This document shows, piece after piece, positions 1 to 8,080 of a stretch of DNA of 64,000 nucleotides. The notes beneath the pieces are model-generated. The model worked only from the letters and a program-made list of their open reading frames with translations, was not told the origin of the DNA and ran no database searches. A program made the translations under genes and the position numbers. The stretch comes from Bdellovibrio sp. KM01 (GTDB lineage: Bacteria; Bdellovibrionota; Bdellovibrionia; Bdellovibrionales; Bdellovibrionaceae), in the NCBI RefSeq assembly GCF_013752535.1, contig NZ_CP058348.1, positions 868,001-932,000 of the forward strand, in the 5' to 3' direction. The stretch's first letter is position 1. Each line of letters begins with the position of its first letter.

Positions 1-114
1 AAAAAGGCTTACCGTGGTTATTCTTATGGCGAGCAAACTTTCTGGGTTTACTCGTGCTTGAATCAGTACAATGAACTAGATGTGAACGTAGCTGGTTGCC
101 AGCTTCATCACTAA
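1..114 (+). CDS. C-terminal end of an unidentified protein (partial)
   Basis: Open frame entering from the left edge: 37 codons (ending AGCQLHH) then TAA at 112-114. The visible tail is rich in Tyr and Gly and has two Cys, which would suit a secreted protein, but the family cannot be read from so short a piece. A strong Rho-independent terminator starts 60 bases downstream on the same strand, which supports this being a real gene end. Confidence 0.6.
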   Translation, partial: KKAYRGYSYGEQTFWVYSCLNQYNELDVNVAGCQLHH

Positions 115-314
115 GAGGCTTCTTCGGACTTCTTCTGCGGTCGAAGATCTTCGACGCTGACATGATTCTTACGCGGAGCACGTTTGTGCTCCGTTTTTTT
201 TGGTCTATCGAACTCATCTTCACCACGCAAACGACTGATCATCATTTCGTCCATTTCCTTGATAAATTCATAATATTTCAGAACGGTTTCTTTAATTGTC
301 GTCAGAAACTGCAT
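111..314 (-). CDS. small charged hypothetical protein (67 aa)
   Basis: The reading frame has an ATG at 312-314 preceded by a good Shine-Dalgarno (GGAGAAGG, about 6 bases away); a TTG further upstream lacks one, so I chose the ATG. The product begins MQFLTTIKE, is probably helical in its first half and highly charged (Lys/Arg/Glu) in the second. No signal peptide or membrane segment. Its 3' end overlaps the stop of the convergent left-edge gene, and a perfect terminator hairpin for that gene lies inside it. The ORF could therefore be spurious; the ribosome site is the main argument for it. Confidence 0.5.
   Translation of the reverse strand: MQFLTTIKETVLKYYEFIKEMDEMMISRLRGEDEFDRPKKTEHKRAPRKNHVSVEDLRPQKKSEEAS
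174..201 (+). terminator. Rho-independent terminator
   Basis: Perfect 8-bp stem (CGGAGCAC / GTGCTCCG), a four-base loop and eight T residues. It would end transcription of the left-edge gene. It lies inside the antisense small ORF. On that opposite strand no T-run follows the stem, so it would not stop antisense transcription. A perfect 16-base palindrome, GTCGAAGATCTTCGAC, sits just before it at 140-155. Confidence 0.85.
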
Positions 315-511
315 GGATGTGCCTTCTCCCAAGAGTGAGGTGAGTTTTCATTGTAGAATGGCGGTACATTTCTTTGGGAATTTTAATGAACTACTGGTCT
401 TTCAGAGGGTAGTATGTGGAAAGAACTCAGATCTTGCCCCGCGAAAACAGAGTTCATGTATCTCTTCGTAAAACCGAAAAAATAGTTTAGGCTGTATCTT
501 TCGGGAGTGAG

Positions 512-1624
512 ATGTCTGCAGGGATCTTGCAAGTCTGTTTGTCAGCTTCATGGGGTGGTCAGGAAATGGTCGCCTTTGAGACAGCGGAATTGCTTAAAAA
601 TAAAAATCTAGAATGTGTAACGTTGGCTACTGTGGGCAGCCCGTTGGCGCTGCGCCTGAAAAAAATCGGCTGTGAAGTTTTAGAATGCTCACCGGGCATT
701 TCAGAAAGCCTCCGAAATCTAACAACGTTAAGACGTTTTCTAAAAGCCCACGCTGTTTCAACGGTGTTGGTACAACAACTTAGAGACTTGTTTGCTGTTC
801 GCATTGCGCTTCTGGGTTTTACTAAGATCAAAGTCGTCGGTGTTTCCCACACATTTGTGGGGATTTCCAAAAAAGATTGCTATCACCGCTGGGTGTACAA
901 TCGTATTCAACACATGATCGCACTGACACCAGTTCATCGCCAGAACCTTATCGAGCACCTTCCGATCGCGCCGGAAAAGATTGTGGTGATTCCAAATTCA
1001 GTGGATACCAACTGGTTTAATCCGGTTCGCCGCGATTCATTGCTTCGTAAGCAATGGGGCAATGACGATCAGACTTTGCTGATTGGTTTGATCGGGCGCC
1101 TGGATAAGGCCAAGGGGCAGAGTGTTCTATTAAAAGCAGCGGCTGATCTTAAGAAAAATATTTCTAATTTTAAAATCATTCTGGTCGGCGAAGAAACGTT
1201 GAACGAACCCGGTGCGCTGAATGATCTAAAATCTCAATGTCATGATCTGGGATTAGAAGAGCATGTTATCTTTACGGGCTTTCGCAGTGATATTCCGCAA
1301 ATTGCAGCGTCCTTGGATATTTTAGTCATGAGCTCGGATGCGGAAACCTTTGGTCGAGTGATTATCGAGGGCATGGCCTCAGAGGTGGCGGTGATCGCTT
1401 CCAAAGCAGGCGGAGTTGTCGATATCGTTGATGAGGGTAAAACGGGCTTTATGTTTAAGCCAGGTAATCATGTGGAGTTGGCGGAAAAGATTTTAACTCT
1501 TTATAAGGACCGGGATCTGCGTGCCAGGATCGCTCATAGCGGGCGGGAAAAGGCCCTGAGTGAATACGACTTTTCCAAAGTCAGTCAGCGGCTGTTGGAG
1601 ACTCTTCAGGCGGATCAAAAATAG
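512..1624 (+). CDS. glycosyltransferase family 4 (group 1)
   Basis: A 370-residue GT-B fold sugar transferase, probably using a nucleotide-sugar donor to build a surface polysaccharide or glycolipid at the cytoplasmic face. Visible features: an acceptor-side N-terminal domain starting with SWGGQEMVAFE, then VIPNSVDTNWFNP near residue 165, the donor-domain start LIGRLDKAKG near 195, and the EX7E motif within AETFGRVIIEGM near 277-288, which contacts the donor. Length is normal for the family. A GGGAG Shine-Dalgarno precedes the ATG. It stands alone with its own terminator and no polysaccharide cluster around it, so the acceptor cannot be guessed. Confidence 0.88.
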   Translation: MSAGILQVCLSASWGGQEMVAFETAELLKNKNLECVTLATVGSPLALRLKKIGCEVLECSPGISESLRNLTTLRRFLKAHAVSTVLVQQLRDLFAVRIALLGFTKIKVVGVSHTFVGISKKDCYHRWVYNRIQHMIALTPVHRQNLIEHLPIAPEKIVVIPNSVDTNWFNPVRRDSLLRKQWGNDDQTLLIGLIGRLDKAKGQSVLLKAAADLKKNISNFKIILVGEETLNEPGALNDLKSQCHDLGLEEHVIFTGFRSDIPQIAASLDILVMSSDAETFGRVIIEGMASEVAVIASKAGGVVDIVDEGKTGFMFKPGNHVELAEKILTLYKDRDLRARIAHSGREKALSEYDFSKVSQRLLETLQADQK

Positions 1625-1626
1625 CA

Positions 1627-1664
1627 AAAGAAAAAGGCGCAGGTTTTATCCGGCGCCTTTTTTA
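1627..1664. terminator. bidirectional terminator between convergent genes
   Basis: Stem GGCGCAGG / CCGGCGCC with one mismatch, flanked by A-rich sequence on the left and TTTTTT on the right. It can serve both the glycosyltransferase on the plus strand and the oligoendopeptidase on the minus strand. Confidence 0.8.
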
Positions 1665-1669
1665 ATTTC

Positions 1670-3475
1670 TTAATTTGAAATCAAAGTTTCGAAATGATTG
1701 ATTTTTGCTTTCACGACATCAATCGATTTTTGCCAGAAAGCCGGCTGAGTGATGTCCTCGCCCAGATGTTTTTGAATCAAATCTTCCGCTGACATTCTGC
1801 CAGTATCCCGTAAGATCGCTTTATATTTCGGCATGAAATCCGCGCCCAATTCTTTGCGGCGGGCATAAATACTTAAAGAGAACAAATAGCCAAATGTGTA
1901 AGGGAAGTTATAGAAACTTAAACCCGCGATATGGAAATGAAGTTTGTGTGCCCAGAAAAGCTCGTCAGCGTTTTCTGTGCTGTCACCGTACCATTCTTTC
2001 CACACGCTGCCCATAAGGCTGCGAAGCTCGTCGGCACTTAATGTGCGTTCTTGACGGGCTTCATAGAATTTACGTTCAAATTCATAACGAACCGGAATGT
2101 TGATCAAAAACGCCATTGCGCTTTCAAGATCACCCCAGGCATTTTCAATTTTTTGTTCACGGGAGCCAGAGGTGCTCATCAAAGCGTCGCCCAAAACGGT
2201 CTCTGCGAAAACGCTAGCCGTTTCCGCCAAAGTCATTGGGTAATCCATTTCTCCCAAAGACATATCGCGCATCACCCACGAGTGAAAACCATGTCCCAAT
2301 TCATGAGCCAGTGTCCCGATGTCGCTGTTCGAACCCATGTATGTCATATAAACGCGAGGTTCGCGTTTTGCCAGGAAGCCTGTGCAGTAAGCACCCGTAC
2401 GCTTATTCGGCAACACACGTCCTTCGATCCAGTTGTTATCAACCATCATTTGCACAAAGTCCGCCATTTCAGGGGAGACGTTAGCAAAGGAGTCTTTCAC
2501 GATTTTAGCGCCTTGCTCAAAGGGAACGGCATCTGCAGAAGCAGCGATCGGACTTGGGGCCATAAGATCCCACAGTTCCAATTTATTTTTCTTCATTACT
2601 TTCGCCATTAACAAACCAGCTTTTTGAATGTCTTTGGCGTTAGCGCGGCAAGCGCTGATCATCGCGTCCAATGTTTTTTGCGTGATGCGGTTGTCATTCA
2701 AAGGGTTATCCATGAAAGACATGGCCTTGGTATGTGAGCGCTTTTGCGCGTCCTCGATGCGCCAGCCGGCCAGGGCATTCACGATGGCAGCAGCACTGTG
2801 CTGGTGCTCAGCCCAAGCTTCTTGAATGCCGATCCAGGCCGCTTTACGGTCCGCTTCGTTTGCGGTTTTCGTCAAGGCGCTGGCTTTGGCAAGACCCACC
2901 GTTTCCGTGCGATCGGCATACTTCAAGTGCACGCGCATATTGCCGCTGAGTTCGTCGTATAGGTTGCCCCAAGCGGTATGACCGGAAACCTCAAGGCTGG
3001 TCATCAAAAGCTCTTCAGGTTCTGATAAAGCATGAGCCACCTTTTTGCGCTTTTCCTCATAGCTAAAGCGGTAGGACTTGATGTGGTCGTGATCCAGGAT
3101 TTTATTGAAAGTGCTTTCATCACATTTTTGAATCATCAAATTCAAGGGGATGATCGCTTGGGATAATTTAGAAAAGAAAATCTGAATTTCAGATTCCTTT
3201 GTTTTCGCCTCTGTATTCGTGGAGTTTACAGATAGAAGGCAGTTCACGTATGTCGACATTGTCGCCGCTGTGATCACGCATTTTTCATAAGCCAACAGAA
3301 TATTTTGAATGTGCGTGATGGTTTTATCAGTTGGTTTTTGCAAGTCCGCTTTGATCTCGGCAATATTTTTTTGCAAAGATTCAAGCTCTTCGGTCACGCG
3401 ATCCCAGTCTTTTTGGAATTCAGGAGAAGTGAGGGTCGGATAAACTGATTCAATGTTCCAAGTAGGGCCGTTCAT
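1670..3475 (-). CDS. pepF: M3-family oligoendopeptidase F
   Basis: A 601-residue cytoplasmic zinc metallopeptidase that cleaves short peptides. The zinc motif HELGH sits near residue 390 in TLAHELGHGFHSW, with a downstream Glu-rich helix (MTLAETASVFAE) supplying the third ligand, as in M3 peptidases. Length matches PepF. No signal peptide. Its ATG shares one base with the stop of the upstream DUF2252 gene (TAATG), so the two are probably translationally coupled. A role in digesting prey-derived peptides would fit a predator but is inference. Confidence 0.92.
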   Translation of the reverse strand: MNGPTWNIESVYPTLTSPEFQKDWDRVTEELESLQKNIAEIKADLQKPTDKTITHIQNILLAYEKCVITAATMSTYVNCLLSVNSTNTEAKTKESEIQIFFSKLSQAIIPLNLMIQKCDESTFNKILDHDHIKSYRFSYEEKRKKVAHALSEPEELLMTSLEVSGHTAWGNLYDELSGNMRVHLKYADRTETVGLAKASALTKTANEADRKAAWIGIQEAWAEHQHSAAAIVNALAGWRIEDAQKRSHTKAMSFMDNPLNDNRITQKTLDAMISACRANAKDIQKAGLLMAKVMKKNKLELWDLMAPSPIAASADAVPFEQGAKIVKDSFANVSPEMADFVQMMVDNNWIEGRVLPNKRTGAYCTGFLAKREPRVYMTYMGSNSDIGTLAHELGHGFHSWVMRDMSLGEMDYPMTLAETASVFAETVLGDALMSTSGSREQKIENAWGDLESAMAFLINIPVRYEFERKFYEARQERTLSADELRSLMGSVWKEWYGDSTENADELFWAHKLHFHIAGLSFYNFPYTFGYLFSLSIYARRKELGADFMPKYKAILRDTGRMSAEDLIQKHLGEDITQPAFWQKSIDVVKAKINHFETLISN

Positions 3476-4569
3476 TAGTTATTCTCTTTCGTCATAAGGT
3501 TGACGTAGCTGTTCACGAAGATCTTGAATTCATCAAAATTTAAAACATTTACGAGTGTAGCGGCACTGGCTTGCTGTCCGTGCCAGCGTCCCAGGCGGTT
3601 TGCGATGTACAAAGACATTTTTTCACCGTCCTGAATGCTGTGCCCATCGTCGGCTTCCTCCGGATCGAAATCCAAGTAAGCGTCAAAGCGAGCGCGCATT
3701 AAGAACTGTCCACCAGGAGTCGTCACGATTTTATAGGGACCATAGACCGCACGAGTGGGGCGATAAACTTGTGCGACATAAGGAAAACGCTGTTCAGGTT
3801 CGCCCTGATTGGAATAATAAGACGTGGCCGCTTGAGCTTCAAATTTGAATTCGATAATGTAGCGCTCTTGATTTCTTTGGATCAGATACCAAAAACGTGG
3901 CAGTCCCTGGCTTCCACCGCTGAACTTTGTTTTATAACCGGTATCCAAAATTTGATAGCCATTCATCGCGGATTCAAAGACTGCTTGGGAGTTTTGAAAT
4001 AACTTTTGAACCGAAGCGGGCGCTTGATCCACAGGAGTCAATTTCGCTTTGGAAGAAAATCGATTCTGCTCTGTCATTTTATTCAGATATTTAGTCTGAC
4101 GTTTAAAATAGTCCGCATCTGTATGGGCGAGGGAGTCTTGTAGTACTTCCGGCTCTTCTAACATCTGTCCTTGCAGTCCGCTGATGTAAGCATCAAAGAT
4201 TTGGGACAGGGGAATTTTAAACGGAGAGACTTGGTTTCCCGCTGCATAGCGAATCAAATCTCCAGCGAACGGAGCGTTGCCTCCACCATCATCAATGTCG
4301 ATCAAAGTAAATTCACGGCCGCCGCCAGCCAGTTGCACGTCACCAAAATTTTGGATGTGGGGATCTCCGACCACGACACCTTGAATTGCCAACATTGCTG
4401 AACTTTGCTGTTTCAACCAATTCCAGTAATGAGGCGCGTTCGCGCGGAAAGCATTAAATAGACCTGATTCATGGTGCCACTCAGCTCCCATGACTGTTGC
4501 GTAGTTTTCCGAATGAGCTGGAACTCCAGAGACCATTAAGAGTGCGAATATCAGAAGTGTTGCTTTCAT
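3475..4569 (-). CDS. DUF2252 family protein with signal peptide
   Basis: About 364 residues from the chosen ATG, which gives a clean signal peptide (MKATLLIFALLMVSGVPAHS). DUF2252 proteins have a kinase/phosphotransferase-like fold. Here GDPHIQNFGDV and TLIDIDDGGG match the catalytic-loop-like and metal-binding-like motifs. A TTG 36 bases further upstream (4605) has a better ribosome site (AAAGG) and is an alternative start. An exported DUF2252 is noteworthy because phosphotransfer would need a substrate outside the cytoplasm. It is coupled to pepF by a TAATG overlap. Biochemical function unknown. Confidence 0.75.
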   Translation of the reverse strand: MKATLLIFALLMVSGVPAHSENYATVMGAEWHHESGLFNAFRANAPHYWNWLKQQSSAMLAIQGVVVGDPHIQNFGDVQLAGGGREFTLIDIDDGGGNAPFAGDLIRYAAGNQVSPFKIPLSQIFDAYISGLQGQMLEEPEVLQDSLAHTDADYFKRQTKYLNKMTEQNRFSSKAKLTPVDQAPASVQKLFQNSQAVFESAMNGYQILDTGYKTKFSGGSQGLPRFWYLIQRNQERYIIEFKFEAQAATSYYSNQGEPEQRFPYVAQVYRPTRAVYGPYKIVTTPGGQFLMRARFDAYLDFDPEEADDGHSIQDGEKMSLYIANRLGRWHGQQASAATLVNVLNFDEFKIFVNSYVNLMTKENN

Positions 4570-4712
4570 TGCGGTCAAATTAACAAAGCCGTTATCCGAA
4601 GGCAAGGTGACCTTTGGTTAAGACTTTGTTGGCATTTAGCACGTTACAAGATGGTCAATTGAGACCGAGCCGATCTCGCAATAAACCTGGCTTACTTTCA
4701 AAGGAGAACCCC

Positions 4713-6089
4713 ATGAAGCGGCAGATTTTTACCGTGGCCTTGGCTTTATATTCTTGCGTGGCAGGCGCCTCGGCGAGCGATTTAAACGCTTTAAGCACCA
4801 AAGATTTCTTTAAAACGACTCTTCCAACCGGCTGTCAACCCAAAGGCGCCAAGGTCGCTCCCGATGGGCGTTACCTTTATCTGGCGGAAATGTGTGGAAA
4901 GATCGATCCCAAAACTAAGAAAAGAGTTCCTACTGCTTCGATCTATGACCTTGAAAAAATGACTCTGTCTAAAACTTTGATCACGCCAGTTGGTATGCGC
5001 AAAGGTATTTTGGCGAACACCGAGGTGGACTTTTCCTATGACGGCAAATGGGCATTGATTGCCCGGGCGGAGGGCGATTCTGGGTCGGAAATCTATAAAG
5101 ACCAGGGCTTGGTGACGGTCGTAAACGCACAGACTCAAAAGATCGCAAAGTATATTCCCGTATTCGGGCAAGGCGCAAAAATTATTGCGACTCGTCCGGT
5201 GCTTTCCCGCATCAGAAATCCTCAGCAGATTATCTATGTTGCCAATTATTTTTCTGACGACATCAGTGTTTTGGATATCACCAATCTGAAAGATGATGGT
5301 GTGTTAAAAGGGGATTCATACTTTGTTAAAAAGATCGATTTGAATTCACACTTTAAGCCACCTGTGAATCATGGTTATAAAATTGCTCCAAGGGGAGTGG
5401 CCTTTTCTCCTGACGGTAAGTACGCGTTGGTTCTGGCAACAGAAACGGGAAGTCTGTTCATCGTGGATTCCATTGAACACAAGCAGGTTGCAGAATTGGC
5501 TCCGATCAGTAAAGACACCGTCGGCAGAGATTTAAATCTTCGCCATATCGTGATCTCCCGTGACGGCAATTTTGCTTATCTAAGTCATATGCGTGGCAAT
5601 GCCATTTCGCGAATTGATTTGCGTAAGCTTATGTCTGTGGTGGAGGCGTTGCCAGAAAAAGGACCGAACGTCGTTTTGCCAGCGACATTGTGGCAGGAGC
5701 TTTTCGTTCCGTTCCAAACAGCGACGGGTCCCAAAAACATTCTGGTTCTTGAGGACTACCCTAAAGATCATCCGAACTTCCCGAGTAAAAAATGGCCTTT
5801 GGCACACCCGAACACGATTGTTTTAGATCCGGTTCAGAATCGCTATCTGTATGTGTCGGCAAGAACGACATCTACGGAAGGAGATACATCGGTGAATGCA
5901 GGAATCATGGGGAAAGTGGACGTTATCGACACTCAAAATGGCTCTGTGGTTTTCACCCTGGTTGGGGGAGCTCAGCCGACGGCTTTGGATATCACGCCGG
6001 ATGGTAAGACGCTGATTTCTGGAGCATTGATTGGTTCAAAGTTATTTATTTATGATGTCGGTAAGTTGACCCGACTTTACGAAAAGTAG
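4713..6089 (+). CDS. periplasmic YVTN/YncE-like beta-propeller protein
   Basis: 458 residues from an ATG preceded by AAAGGAGAA. The signal peptide reads MKRQIFTVALALYSCVAGASA. The rest is built of beta-propeller blades: repeated units such as VAFSPDGKYALVLATETGSL and LDITPDGKTLISG, with intervening strands ending in IVD or VID, as in YncE and lactonase-like seven-blade propellers. Such proteins bind other proteins, nucleic acid or small ligands; no catalytic site is obvious. Two Cys near residues 28 and 48 of the mature part may form a disulfide. Monocistronic, divergent from the DUF2252 gene, and closed by a terminator. Confidence 0.75.
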   Translation: MKRQIFTVALALYSCVAGASASDLNALSTKDFFKTTLPTGCQPKGAKVAPDGRYLYLAEMCGKIDPKTKKRVPTASIYDLEKMTLSKTLITPVGMRKGILANTEVDFSYDGKWALIARAEGDSGSEIYKDQGLVTVVNAQTQKIAKYIPVFGQGAKIIATRPVLSRIRNPQQIIYVANYFSDDISVLDITNLKDDGVLKGDSYFVKKIDLNSHFKPPVNHGYKIAPRGVAFSPDGKYALVLATETGSLFIVDSIEHKQVAELAPISKDTVGRDLNLRHIVISRDGNFAYLSHMRGNAISRIDLRKLMSVVEALPEKGPNVVLPATLWQELFVPFQTATGPKNILVLEDYPKDHPNFPSKKWPLAHPNTIVLDPVQNRYLYVSARTTSTEGDTSVNAGIMGKVDVIDTQNGSVVFTLVGGAQPTALDITPDGKTLISGALIGSKLFIYDVGKLTRLYEK

Positions 6090-6091
6090 AA

Positions 6092-6124
6092 AAGAAAAAG
6101 GTCCCTTGCGGGACCTTTTTTTAT
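6092..6124. terminator. bidirectional terminator
   Basis: Stem GGTCCC / GGGACC around loop TTGC (6100-6115), with an A-rich left flank and a T-run on the right. It separates the convergent propeller and Old Yellow Enzyme genes; the OYE stop codon overlaps its T-run. Confidence 0.85.
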
Positions 6125-7191
6125 TTGTAGTCGTTGTAACCTTTTTCGCCGGGAGTGTAGAAGGTCGTGTGATCATAGGGAGTCAGAGGTTTTCCCTCTT
6201 TCAATTTCGCAACAAGATCGGGATTAGAGATAAACGGACGCCCGATGGCGACCAGGTCACCTTTTTTATCCAACAGATCTTGCTCAGCTCTTTTTTCGTC
6301 ATAGCCGCCGGATGTAATGTAAAGGCCTTTGAAATTTTGCTGAAGCAGTTTTTTGATTTCGGGATTTACGGGAGGAGCACCCATCGCACTGTGATCAACA
6401 ACGTGAATATAAACCAATCCTAAGTCGGACAGTTTTTGGGCAAGTGTAGAATAGAATTTCTCGATACCTTCAAAAGGACCTGTATCATTGAAAACGCCGT
6501 AGGGAGAAACGCGAATGCCTAAACGGTCACCGCCGATTTTTTCCACTGTACCTTTGGCGATTTCCAAAACAAAACGCATGCGATTTTCATCGGAACCACC
6601 ATACATATCTGTGCGCTTGTTGGATTTAGGATTTAAGAATTGCTCAATCAAGTAGCCATTCGCACCGTGAAGTTCCACGCCGTCAAAACCTGCTTGAATC
6701 GCAAGCTCCGCACTTTTAACGTACTCTTGAATCGTGGCTTTTACTTCCTCCGTCGTCATTTCATTCGGAGTGGTGTATGGCTGCTCTTGCTTGGTATCAG
6801 TCCAAATTTTTCCAGACAGGGCAATCGCTGATGGGGCCACTATTTTGGCTCCTGGAGGCAAATTATCAGGATGAGAGGCCCGGCCCGTGTGCATTAGTTG
6901 TGCAAAGATATGTCCACCTTTGGCGTGAACAGCATCTGTGACTTTTTTCCAGCTGGCAGCTTGTTCTTGATTGAACAGTCCCGGGATACGGGCATAGCCC
7001 AAACCATTTGGTGACGGAGAAATACCTTCAGAAATAATCAACCCAGCTGTAGCGCGGTCGGCATAATATTTAGCGATCATATCGTTCGCAAGATTTCCAA
7101 TCGCACGAGAGCGAGTCATTGGTGCCATCGCCAGACGATTTTGTAATTTAATACGGCCCAGTTGAATGGGTTCAAAAAGAGGACGGCTCAT
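6121..7191 (-). CDS. Old Yellow Enzyme family alkene reductase (NemA-like)
   Basis: 356 residues from the ATG with SD GAAAGGATCC (a longer frame to 7239 lacks support). FMN-dependent NAD(P)H oxidoreductase that reduces activated C=C bonds of enones, maleimides or nitro compounds. Family marks: LAMAPMTRSRA near the N-terminus, FAQLMHTGRASHP, the active-site pair HGANGY (His/Asn type), FLNPKSNKRTDMYGGS, and the FMN-phosphate region AIGRPFISNPDL. Length and motifs match the classical OYE/NemA subgroup rather than the YqjM type found later in this window. Likely role: detoxifying electrophiles. Monocistronic. Confidence 0.9.
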   Translation of the reverse strand: MSRPLFEPIQLGRIKLQNRLAMAPMTRSRAIGNLANDMIAKYYADRATAGLIISEGISPSPNGLGYARIPGLFNQEQAASWKKVTDAVHAKGGHIFAQLMHTGRASHPDNLPPGAKIVAPSAIALSGKIWTDTKQEQPYTTPNEMTTEEVKATIQEYVKSAELAIQAGFDGVELHGANGYLIEQFLNPKSNKRTDMYGGSDENRMRFVLEIAKGTVEKIGGDRLGIRVSPYGVFNDTGPFEGIEKFYSTLAQKLSDLGLVYIHVVDHSAMGAPPVNPEIKKLLQQNFKGLYITSGGYDEKRAEQDLLDKKGDLVAIGRPFISNPDLVAKLKEGKPLTPYDHTTFYTPGEKGYNDYK

Positions 7192-7303
7192 AACGGATCC
7201 TTTCAAAGTGTGAATACAATCAGTAACAATAATGAGCACACTTTAAAAAAAGACAAGCTGATATTTAACTAGGTCCCAGAACTAATTTACAACAAGGAAA
7301 TGT

Positions 7304-7690
7304 TTATTTCGTAGCTGTATTTTTCTCGATGCATTCAACATTTTCAGTAGGTGCTGAAGGCTTCAAATGTTCGATACGAACCGACTGAATTCCACCCGCA
7401 GCCGAGAATTGCTTACTGACGAGCACGCGGTAAGCCCAGTCTTTAAACTCCAAATTTTCCGAAGTAGCAGTCACATAAGCCCGAGTGGGCTTTTTCGAAA
7501 GAATCAAATTATCAACCATCACCAACCAGGTCGTAGCCTGAAAAGACCTACCATCTGTCAGCGTACAAACCACAAAATTCCCATCAGCATCCTGAGAAAG
7601 TGAATCAGGATCAACATCCGTCTCCCCCGGGGCAGCAAAAGAAAATGAAGAGGCAAAAGTCAGAAGAAGAGCTGTGATAAATAGTTTCAT
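7304..7690 (-). CDS. small secreted hypothetical protein (128 aa)
   Basis: Begins with a typical signal peptide (MKLFITALLLTFASSFSFA) followed by an acidic patch GETDVDPDSLSQDADG that resembles a Ca-binding or flexible linker. The mature domain of about 105 residues has two Cys and mixed beta character. I do not recognise the family. Monocistronic between the Old Yellow Enzyme gene and the tRNA gene, all on the minus strand. Confidence 0.75.
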   Translation of the reverse strand: MKLFITALLLTFASSFSFAAPGETDVDPDSLSQDADGNFVVCTLTDGRSFQATTWLVMVDNLILSKKPTRAYVTATSENLEFKDWAYRVLVSKQFSAAGGIQSVRIEHLKPSAPTENVECIEKNTATK

Positions 7691-7765
7691 AGCAACAATA
7701 TACCCCTATTAAGGGATTACTTCCATGGATGGCAGTAACACTGACCGAAGCGGCAGAGAGGAAAA

Positions 7766-7842
7766 TGGTGATTCCGGTACGACTCGAACGTACGACCCTC
7801 TCCTTAGAAGGGAGATGCTCTATCCAGCTGAGCTACGGAACC
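7766..7842 (-). tRNA. tRNA-Arg (anticodon UCU)
   Basis: 77 bases on the minus strand, from GGTTCCG to an encoded CCA. Acceptor stem GGTTCCG / CGGAATC has one G-U pair. D-arm with GCTCAGCTGGATAGAGC, anticodon stem TCTCC / GGAGA with loop CTTCTAA (anticodon TCT), and T-arm GTACG-TTCGAGT-CGTAC. All arms pair, so it reads AGA codons. The discriminator base is A. No other tRNA is in the cluster. Confidence 0.97.
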
Positions 7843-7852
7843 ACTTGGCGTT

Positions 7853-7881
7853 AATATCGCCGAAGGGGCACAAACTAGCAA
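7853..7881 (-). promoter_or_regulatory. predicted promoter of tRNA-Arg
   Basis: On the minus strand TTGCTA (7876-7881) and GATATT (7853-7858) are separated by 17 bases, a sigma-70-like arrangement. The -10 lies about 10 bases before the mature tRNA 5' end, leaving a very short leader. The rest of the 7882-8080 gap shows nothing else definite. Confidence 0.5.
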
Positions 7882-8080
7882 ATTGATTCCCAAATTCCAA
7901 GCCCATGACCGCACTTTTTCATCCATAATGCGTTGCAACGTATAGAAAGTACCCCGTAAACCGTGACTCCCAAATAGCTGATGACCGCAGTTGGAATGTA
8001 AACCGGTGGTTTCCAAGGTTGAGCATTCGTAAAGCTAAATCAGTTGCCAGCCCCTGGATTCATTGGTCAAGTCGACGCCT

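Noticed and set aside
2051..2611. 186-aa plus-strand ORF
   Set aside because: Antisense to pepF across its zinc-site region; no ribosome site.
7804..8016. 70-aa minus-strand ORF ending in VAQLDRASPF
   Set aside because: It reads through the tRNA-Arg gene; this ending is a well-known false-ORF product of tRNA genes.
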